Source: Bacteroidales bacterium (GTDB lineage Bacteria > Bacteroidota > Bacteroidia > Bacteroidales > Dysgonomonadaceae). Taken from it: 9,537 nt of DNA. Shown piece by piece: positions 1 through 6,189 of the stretch. Position numbers and translations under genes: made by a program. The DNA lies in assembly GCA_012518155.1 (NCBI GenBank), contig JAAYTC010000301.1, forward strand, positions 1 through 9,537. Direction: 5' to 3'. How positions within the stretch are numbered: position 1 is the stretch's first letter; every line of letters starts with the position of its first letter. The notes below the pieces were generated by a model. That model did no database searches and was not told the DNA's origin. It worked only from the letters and a program-made list of their open reading frames with translations.

Positions 1-1431
1 GGGATGAGCAACGGGACGGATGGGATGCGCTACTCCTTGGTCAGCCGTGAGGTGATCGCCGATTCGATTGAAACTGTTTGCGGAGCGCAATATTACGACG
101 GGCTGATTGCCGTGCCGGGTTGCGACAAAAATATGCCAGGTTCGTTGATCGCTATGGGGAGATTGAACCGCCCCTCGATCATGGTATACGGGGGCACCAT
201 TGCCCCGGGCCGGTATAAAGGAAGGGACCTGAATATTGTATCTGCCTTTGAGGCTTTGGGAGAGAAAATTGCCGGTAAAATTGATGAAAATGAGTTTAAA
301 CAGATCGTCAAGTGCAGCTGTCCCGGGCCGGGGGCCTGTGGTGGCATGTACACGGCAAATACCATGGCCGCCGCTATCGAGGCAATGGGAATGAGCCTGC
401 CCTATAGCAGCAGCAACCCCGCCATTAGCGAGGAGAAGAAAAACGAGTGCCTCGAAGCGGGGAAGTACATTCGTTTATTGCTAGAGAAAGATATCAAGCC
501 TCGCGATATCATGACTCGGAAAGCGTTTGAGAACGCGATCACGATTGTGATTGCTTTGGGAGGGAGTACCAACGCGGTGCTGCACCTGCTCGCCATGGCA
601 CGGAGCGTGGAGGTAGAATTGTCGATCGACGATTTTCAGGCCCTGAGCGACCAAGTGCCTCTTATTGCCGATTTTAAACCGAGTGGAAAGTACCTGATGG
701 AGGATTTGCATAAACGAGGCGGGGTACCGGCCGTGATGAAATACCTGTTGAAGAAAGGGTTATTGCATGGCGAATGCTTGACGGTGACCGGGAAAACCGT
801 GGCAGAAAATCTCGCGGAGATTCCGGATCTCGATTTTGAAACACAAGATATTATTCATCCCTTGGAGAGACCGTTAAAGCCGACCGGCCACCTGCAGATA
901 TTGTATGGTAACCTTGCGGAGAGGGGCAGCGTTGCCAAGATTAGCGGGAAGGAGGGAGAACGGTTTGAAGGTCCCGCCCGTGTTTTTGATGGGGAGAAGG
1001 ATTTAATCGCCGGTATATCCAATGGCCGTGTTAAGGCGGGGGACGTGGTGGTCATCCAAAACGAGGGGCCAAAAGGTGCACCCGGCATGCCGGAGATGCT
1101 GAAACCTACCTCCGCGATCATCGGGGCCGGTTTGGGTAACAAGGTAGCCCTTATTACCGACGGTCGTTTTAGCGGTGGAACCCACGGGTTCGTGGTGGGG
1201 CACATTACGCCCGAGTCGTACGAAGGAGGGTTGATTGGTTTGGTGCAAGATGATGATGTCATCGAGATCGATGCGGTGAATAACCGTATCGAGTTAAAGG
1301 TGTCCGACGAAGAGATCACCCGTCGCCGCTCATCCTGGGTACAGCCCCCCCTCAAAGCCAAAAACGGCATCCTTTACAAGTATGCTAAACTGGTAAAGGA
1401 TGCCTCTCACGGTTGCGTAACCGATGAATAG
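1..1431 (+). CDS. ilvD: Dihydroxy-acid dehydratase IlvD, 5'-truncated by window edge
   Basis: IlvD is a cytoplasmic Fe-S enzyme that dehydrates 2,3-dihydroxy-isovalerate and 2,3-dihydroxy-3-methylvalerate to the 2-keto acids of valine and isoleucine synthesis. The frame is open from base 1, and the first residues visible (G-M-S-N-G-T-D-G-M-R-Y-S-L) are internal to the family, so the ATG at base 4 is not the true start. About 80-85 N-terminal residues, including the first cluster cysteine, lie off the window. Numbering from that ATG, the sequence shows PGCDKNMPG (Cys40 as cluster ligand; Lys42 as the lysine that is carbamylated in characterised homologs), CPGPGACGG (Cys112, cluster ligand) and ITDGRFSGGTHG with the catalytic-loop Ser390. 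The C-terminus VKDASHGCVTDE is complete, with a TAG stop. Motifs and the GGTIAPG stretch match the biosynthetic IlvD form of Flavobacteriia and relatives rather than the E. coli form. No ilvB follows; the next gene is convergent, 24 bp away. The identification is firm. Confidence 0.95.
   Translation, partial: GMSNGTDGMRYSLVSREVIADSIETVCGAQYYDGLIAVPGCDKNMPGSLIAMGRLNRPSIMVYGGTIAPGRYKGRDLNIVSAFEALGEKIAGKIDENEFKQIVKCSCPGPGACGGMYTANTMAAAIEAMGMSLPYSSSNPAISEEKKNECLEAGKYIRLLLEKDIKPRDIMTRKAFENAITIVIALGGSTNAVLHLLAMARSVEVELSIDDFQALSDQVPLIADFKPSGKYLMEDLHKRGGVPAVMKYLLKKGLLHGECLTVTGKTVAENLAEIPDLDFETQDIIHPLERPLKPTGHLQILYGNLAERGSVAKISGKEGERFEGPARVFDGEKDLIAGISNGRVKAGDVVVIQNEGPKGAPGMPEMLKPTSAIIGAGLGNKVALITDGRFSGGTHGFVVGHITPESYEGGLIGLVQDDDVIEIDAVNNRIELKVSDEEITRRRSSWVQPPLKAKNGILYKYAKLVKDASHGCVTDE
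1360..1404 (-). terminator. Putative intrinsic terminator of the minus-strand glycosidase operon, inside the ilvD 3' end
   Basis: Bases 1366-1377 (GGCATCCTTTAC) and 1393-1404 (GTAAAGGATGCC) are perfect 12-bp inverted repeats. The 15-nt interior can form three more pairs (AGT with ACT) after one mismatch, leaving a 7-nt loop. Read on the minus strand, the hairpin begins 51 nt after the stop codon of the last rhamnosidase gene and is followed by one G and then TTTTT (1364-1360). This is the shape of a Rho-independent terminator for leftward transcription. Read on the plus strand there is no T run after it, so it is not expected to stop ilvD transcription. A smaller hairpin (stem CGGTT/AACCG, 1410-1423) lies just upstream in the leftward direction. 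The sequence also codes for conserved IlvD residues (GILY and VKDA), so protein constraint explains part of it but not the exact pairing. Function is inferred. Confidence 0.6.
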
Positions 1432-1455
1432 CAAGGTGGCTTAATGAGTCAACTG

Positions 1456-4197
1456 CTAGCTGTTGGACAACCGGTAGCTGCCTGATCCGAGTTCGATTTC
1501 GAGAGTCTCACCCTCCTCGTGAATGGCCCTGACTCCCTCTATCTCCGGTGTTTTGATATTCAATTCACGAGGAAGTTTCACGGTGGCGGAGCTGTTCGGG
1601 GGGATGGTGATATGCCAGTTGAAAGCCCCTTCTTCTTTTGTCCATTCGCTTTCAATATCGCCGTACGGTGATTTAAAGGAGGCTTTCGCGTGCGTCAATC
1701 CTTCCGGGAATTTCGGCTCCATCAGTAACTGTTTATAGGCGATGCTCTCGGGATGGTTTTTAATACCCGCTAGGTCTTCGTACATCCAGATTAGCAGGTC
1801 ACCCAAGAGCATCACGTGGTTTCCCGAGTTCATGGCGGGATTGGCCGTGTCGCCGTTCCACAACTCCCAAATAGTGGTAGCCTCCTTTTCGATCATGTAA
1901 CCCCAGCTGGGATAGGTGCGGTTGGTTGCGATTTGGTACGCTAGGTCCACATTTCCGTGTTCGGTAAGCCCCCTCATCAAATGTTGTATGCCCAGTACAC
2001 CCGTGCTTACATGTCCACTGAAGTCCCCCAGCGTCTTCTCCACGATATTGTCGAAAACATCCGCTTCGCGTCCTTCAGGAACAAGGCCCAGCTGTAACGA
2101 TAGAATATTAGCCGTGACGGTATTGTTGTCGTACCGTGCTGTTTCGAGGTCGAAAAATCGCTCGTTATATGCCTCTTTGATTCGCACGGCAAGTTCTTCA
2201 TATCCCGCGATATCTTGCTCGTTACGGGTGATTGTCGCGAACTCTTTCATAAGTTCCAACAGGCTGTAATAAACGGTAGTGCTCAACACCGGCCCGGCAG
2301 TCTTGCGTGAAGGATCGGCAGAATGGATCAGCTCTTGTGATTCAGGCGGCATACACCAGTCGCCATACGTATCCTTCGTGAGAATGTAATCTTGCATCGA
2401 TACCTCCTGCACTCGTTCGAGGTATTGCTTCATCGACGCGTAATGCTTGTGGATAGGCACTGTATCACCGAAGTTTTTCCAGAGCATTTTTGCTCCATAA
2501 AAGTATGCGGCCGGCCAAGTTACATCGTCGTTGTAAACGGTCCAATAGCGTGGTGACACCACCGAGATACTTCCTTCCGGACTTTGTGAATCCTCGATGT
2601 CCTGTAGCCATTTGCTGTACAATAGAGCATTATCAAACAGGAACGCTTCTCCGAAGCAGCCGGTGGTACGATCTCCCAGCCAGCCCTGTCGTTCGTCCCG
2701 CTGCGGACAGTCGGTCGGCATTCCCCGGTAATTCCCCCGAATGCCCCAGAAGGCATTTTTCACGAGTTGATTGATGGTTTCGTTCGACGTTTCGAATTGC
2801 CCGGTCGTCTCCATCCTGTCGTATATAACTTTCCCGGTAAAATGGGTTAGATCCGGCTGATAATCGAGCCCAGCGATCTCCACGAATCGGAAGCCATGGA
2901 ACACGAACGAAGGCTCCCAGTCAAACGCTCCGTCCTTTGCTGGTGTGTAAATGTCGGTCACTTTTGCTCCCCGTAGGTTATCCATGTAAAGCGTTCCGTC
3001 GGGCTTAAGTGTCTCGGCAAACCGCATTGTAATGGGTTGCCCAGACTTGCCGCTGAGTCCGTTGATCGTGATCCATCCCACCATATTTTGCCCCATATCG
3101 AGAATATACTTCCCCTCCGGCATCTCCTTGATGGAAATGGGTGTTAACTCCTCCATCACGGTGATGTTGGGGTTAGGCTGGGCGGTTAAGCTTCCCTCCG
3201 GGGCGGTCATCAGATCCGCCTGTTTCCACGCGGTATCGTCGTAGTTCGGCTCGCTCCATCCCGGAAGTTCTTTCCTGGCATCGTACTCCTCCCCATCGAA
3301 TTCGTTGTTGGCCACGATCGGGCCATTCGAGGTGACTTTCCACGATTCATCGCTCGCGATTGTTTCCGTCGTTCCGTCGGCATATTCGATCTCCAATTGC
3401 GCGAGCAAGCGAGGCAACCCGAACATCTGGGTTCTCGACGAGCGCATACCGAAATAGCGCCCGTTTCCTAATTTCACCCCCAATAGGTTCTCCTTTTTTT
3501 GGATCATCGAGGTGACATCGTAGACGTTATAATAGACTCTTTCGGGAAACCAGGAGACCGTGGGAGCCAGCACATCGTCCGACACCCGTTGCCCATTGAT
3601 ATATGCCTCATAGGCACCTTGTCCGGAGATGTAGAGGACTGCCCGCTGCACACGCTGCGAGCTTTCAAATGGTTTCCTCAAGTAACGTGCTGCCAGTCGG
3701 GTATTACCCTGGTCGGTTTCACCCGGGTTAGACATGGCATCCTCTCCGATCCACTGAGCCTTCCAGTCGCTTTCGTTCAGTAGGGCCATCGACCAGTGTC
3801 CCGTTTTGCTCCAGTTCGATTCCCCTTGATTGGTATTCACTTTTACTCTCCAGTAATAGACACCTCTGGATGCAAGAGTTGCTCCCTCGTAAGGGATCAA
3901 TACCGATTCATCGCCGGATACCTCTCCCGAATCCCATACCAAGTTCGTTTCATTTTTCAGTTCCTTTTCAGATCGTGCGACCCGTATTCGATAAGATACC
4001 TGTTGGATATCTTGCATCTTCGAGGCCATTTGCCACGAGAACCGGGGAGTAGTTGTTTCTAGTCCCACCGGGTTTTCCTGCATCTCCACTTTCGGGGAGA
4101 TCACTTCTACCGCGCTATGTTGGCAGCTCGTGAATGCCATGGTCAGCATTAAAGCGAGTGCAAGCATGCGCGTACTTATAAAATAAATGTGTTTCAT
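1456..4197 (-). CDS. GH78 alpha-L-rhamnosidase, lipoprotein, 913 aa
   Basis: This is predicted to be an inverting exo-enzyme that removes terminal alpha-L-rhamnose from a glycan or oligosaccharide. The N-terminus has a basic start (MKH), a hydrophobic core and a lipobox FTSC with Cys25, so it is probably a lipoprotein of the periplasm or outer membrane. Domains by eye: Ig/Fn3-like module about 32-140, rhamnosidase N-terminal beta-domain about 160-335 (YISGQGAYEAYINGQ), second beta-domain about 345-450 (DMGQNMVG at 367), (alpha/alpha)6 catalytic barrel about 455-805, and a C-terminal beta-domain to the end. The catalytic motif is DCPQRDERQGWLGD (496-509), with Glu502 the expected general acid and Asp509 present. 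Glu778 in TTIWELW is the expected general base. Length is normal for the family. The start at 4197 is preferred over Met11 because it keeps the basic n-region. The gene follows the GH127 gene by 20 A/T-rich bases and is the last of the operon. The substrate linkage cannot be read from sequence. Confidence 0.92.
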   Translation of the reverse strand: MKHIYFISTRMLALALMLTMAFTSCQHSAVEVISPKVEMQENPVGLETTTPRFSWQMASKMQDIQQVSYRIRVARSEKELKNETNLVWDSGEVSGDESVLIPYEGATLASRGVYYWRVKVNTNQGESNWSKTGHWSMALLNESDWKAQWIGEDAMSNPGETDQGNTRLAARYLRKPFESSQRVQRAVLYISGQGAYEAYINGQRVSDDVLAPTVSWFPERVYYNVYDVTSMIQKKENLLGVKLGNGRYFGMRSSRTQMFGLPRLLAQLEIEYADGTTETIASDESWKVTSNGPIVANNEFDGEEYDARKELPGWSEPNYDDTAWKQADLMTAPEGSLTAQPNPNITVMEELTPISIKEMPEGKYILDMGQNMVGWITINGLSGKSGQPITMRFAETLKPDGTLYMDNLRGAKVTDIYTPAKDGAFDWEPSFVFHGFRFVEIAGLDYQPDLTHFTGKVIYDRMETTGQFETSNETINQLVKNAFWGIRGNYRGMPTDCPQRDERQGWLGDRTTGCFGEAFLFDNALLYSKWLQDIEDSQSPEGSISVVSPRYWTVYNDDVTWPAAYFYGAKMLWKNFGDTVPIHKHYASMKQYLERVQEVSMQDYILTKDTYGDWCMPPESQELIHSADPSRKTAGPVLSTTVYYSLLELMKEFATITRNEQDIAGYEELAVRIKEAYNERFFDLETARYDNNTVTANILSLQLGLVPEGREADVFDNIVEKTLGDFSGHVSTGVLGIQHLMRGLTEHGNVDLAYQIATNRTYPSWGYMIEKEATTIWELWNGDTANPAMNSGNHVMLLGDLLIWMYEDLAGIKNHPESIAYKQLLMEPKFPEGLTHAKASFKSPYGDIESEWTKEEGAFNWHITIPPNSSATVKLPRELNIKTPEIEGVRAIHEEGETLEIELGSGSYRLSNS
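1514..1573. repeat. 11-bp inverted repeat with long spacer at the convergent gene ends
   Basis: Bases 1514-1524 (TCCTCGTGAAT) are the exact reverse complement of 1563-1573 (ATTCACGAGGA), separated by 38 nt. The repeat lies within the last 40 codons of the minus-strand rhamnosidase gene and 83-142 nt after the ilvD stop codon. It could fold in the 3' part of an ilvD read-through transcript, but no T run follows on either strand, so it is not a convincing terminator. An 11-bp match with a spacer this long can occur by chance in a window of this size. No role is assigned. Confidence 0.3.
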
Positions 4198-4217
4198 ACG
4201 ATTAAAATTATTTTGTT

Positions 4218-6125
4218 TTATTTCCTAGGATTGATCAATTGCGGCAGCCATACCTTGAAGAAGGGAGCACCGCTATCACTGTTTCCGGCCGAGGCGTAAT
4301 CACACAATTCGCTTTCTACCGGTTCGGTGCCACCTTCCTTGTACGATTCAGGGATAAAGCGTGCTGAAAAAGTCATCCAGAAACCATCATCTTCGCGATC
4401 CATGAGCGTTAAATCGATTGTCGCGTTATCATTCACCGCGGGGGTGAGAACCGCTTCCAATGCCGGGCCGTTCAGTCGCTCGTCCCTGGCCAAGACGATG
4501 GGACCCCGAGTTATTGCCACGAAAGAGGGTTGAGAGTGCATCGTATGTATTCTCCCCTCCATCTCGAACTCGATCTCAATTTTGTCCCCCTTCTTCCATT
4601 TTCGATCGATCGTGAAGTATTCGCCCGGTGTCGCGTTTGTTATGGTGGTGCCGCCCGCTCGCAGAGTAGATCCGCTGCACCACGCGGGAACACGTAGTGA
4701 GATCTCCATCTCCTCCTCTTTTCGAAGATCCAGCTCAATTTCGATAAGCCCTGTCCGCGGGTAATCTGTCTTCTGATGCAGGGTGACCTCTCTTCCCGCC
4801 GGCGTTTCCAGCGTGTAAGACCCCTCCATGTAGAAGTTGACGAACAGTCCCTTTGGAGAACTCATCGTCACGGTCGCGGGCATCGTGAACAACCCTCTTG
4901 GACCGCTCGCGTTGCAACAATTCAAGCCCATGCCACACTGTTCGGAACCTTCCAGGCGTTGGCCATGCAACGGCGTGTATTTTGCCCAATCCGCCCCGTC
5001 CGGCCGCATCGACCCCAAGAGCGCGTTATAGAACGTCCGTTCGATTTCATCGGCGTACTTCGCCTCGCCGGTCAACCGCAACATCTGCTGGTTGAACTTG
5101 AGCCACGTCACGGTCACGCACGTTTCTTGGTAGTGAGCGATTGGTGCTGTCTGTAGCTCCTTCCCTGAAAACCACGCTTCCATGGCCGAGCCCGATCCCG
5201 CGATATTTATCTCGGTATCCTGGATGCTCTGCCACGTTTGCTCCGCGGCCTCCCGGTAACTCTCGTTGCCTGTTAACCGGTACAATTCCAACAACCCTTC
5301 GTAGCAAGACATCATCTCGTAGGCTTTTTGTCCCTGATCCCAACCGTACCAGTTAGGGCTGTCCGGTTTCGGGAAGCGTTGCCCCACCGGTGTGCTCGCC
5401 TTCGAGATCAGTTGTGGCCCGTCCGCCGTCTCCCACTGCCGTACGATCTCTTCCGCGAAATCAAGGTATTTCCTGTTGCCCGTCCGTGCATAGAGTTGAC
5501 ACATTGGCTCCAATACCGAAGAGGCTGCCATCCCGCGGTGATTCCCCATCTTCACGATGGACGCGTTCTTCTCCTCCAACTCCCCGATCAGGAAATCGGC
5601 CTGCTTTTTTGCCGCGTCCAGCACCTTCTGGTCGTTGCTCATATCGTAATAGGCGATCAGCCCAAGCAGGCAATATTTCCTTCCCCAGATATCCCACGCT
5701 TGCAGCCGTCTTTCCGGGGCATAGTTGCCGATATACCCTTCCGGTGTTTGTGTCTCCATCAATGCGTAGACCGCGTGCTTCAGTTTCTCTTCAAGTTCCG
5801 GGGTGGGGTTGTACCGGTAAGCGAGTACCGCCGACGTGAACCATTTCCCCCAGAACTCCCCTTGCCAGCAATGGTGTTCGTCCTTGGTTGTGAACGGTTC
5901 CACCAACCGCTGTACATCCTGCGCGAGGATTCGGTTTCGGTACGATGCATCGAACTTTTCCCCCGCGAACCCTTGGATGTTTACCGAGGTAGCCGGCGTC
6001 AGTTGATCGGATATTTTGGGTTCAGCAATATCTTGCGCACGTGTAAAACGAAACGACCCTGTTTGTGAGAAAGTAGGCAAAGCTACTATTGCCAAAATAA
6101 TTAACAGTCGAATTTTACGTATCAT
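4218..6125 (-). CDS. GH127-type (DUF1680) beta-L-arabinofuranosidase-like glycosidase, 635 aa
   Basis: The GH127 family contains retaining enzymes that use a zinc-bound cysteine as nucleophile. Known members cleave beta-L-arabinofuranosides or, in the rhamnogalacturonan II system of Bacteroides thetaiotaomicron, aceric acid. Here the zinc ligands and nucleophile are all visible: Glu334-x-Cys336 in HYQETC and Cys403-Cys404 in GLNCCNASGPRG. They match the E-x-C and C-C pattern of HypBA1 from Bifidobacterium, where the first Cys of the pair is the nucleophile. Glu316 in SGSAMEAW is the probable acid/base. The N-terminus (MIRKIRLLIILAIVALPTFS) is a type I signal peptide, probably cut before Gln21, so the protein should be periplasmic. 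The (alpha/alpha)6 barrel spans about 35-435, followed by beta-sandwich domains. Length resembles HypBA1. The gene lies 64 bp after one rhamnosidase and 20 bp before another, on the same strand. The start is preceded by an A-rich stretch typical of the phylum. The family call is firm; the exact sugar released is not known. Confidence 0.88.
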   Translation of the reverse strand: MIRKIRLLIILAIVALPTFSQTGSFRFTRAQDIAEPKISDQLTPATSVNIQGFAGEKFDASYRNRILAQDVQRLVEPFTTKDEHHCWQGEFWGKWFTSAVLAYRYNPTPELEEKLKHAVYALMETQTPEGYIGNYAPERRLQAWDIWGRKYCLLGLIAYYDMSNDQKVLDAAKKQADFLIGELEEKNASIVKMGNHRGMAASSVLEPMCQLYARTGNRKYLDFAEEIVRQWETADGPQLISKASTPVGQRFPKPDSPNWYGWDQGQKAYEMMSCYEGLLELYRLTGNESYREAAEQTWQSIQDTEINIAGSGSAMEAWFSGKELQTAPIAHYQETCVTVTWLKFNQQMLRLTGEAKYADEIERTFYNALLGSMRPDGADWAKYTPLHGQRLEGSEQCGMGLNCCNASGPRGLFTMPATVTMSSPKGLFVNFYMEGSYTLETPAGREVTLHQKTDYPRTGLIEIELDLRKEEEMEISLRVPAWCSGSTLRAGGTTITNATPGEYFTIDRKWKKGDKIEIEFEMEGRIHTMHSQPSFVAITRGPIVLARDERLNGPALEAVLTPAVNDNATIDLTLMDREDDGFWMTFSARFIPESYKEGGTEPVESELCDYASAGNSDSGAPFFKVWLPQLINPRK

Positions 6126-6189
6126 GATTTTTTTAATTATAAATGTCTTCGGACTTCATCCATTGAATGCATCGGTTAAACCATTCGTT

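Noticed and set aside
855..1370. 171-residue minus-strand open frame opposite ilvD
   Set aside because: It is fully antisense to conserved IlvD coding sequence, with a low-complexity Ser/Pro-rich translation.
1..1431. Possibility that the IlvD-family protein is a sugar-acid dehydratase (arabinonate or xylonate) serving the glycan locus
   Set aside because: The Cys motifs, GGTIAPG segment and C-terminus match the biosynthetic dihydroxy-acid dehydratase branch closely. The gene is also on the opposite strand from the glycosidases, so proximity is not evidence of a shared pathway.
5328..6068. 246-residue plus-strand open frame opposite the GH127 gene
   Set aside because: It lies wholly antisense to a gene with clear family motifs, its translation is rich in Arg, Pro and Leu with no recognisable domain, and it looks like a by-product of codon composition on the coding strand.
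6126..6189. Possible internal promoter before the GH127 gene
   Set aside because: The 64-bp gap has A/T-rich sequence next to the start codon but no TAnnTTTG element with an upstream TTG, so only a translation-initiation region is supported.
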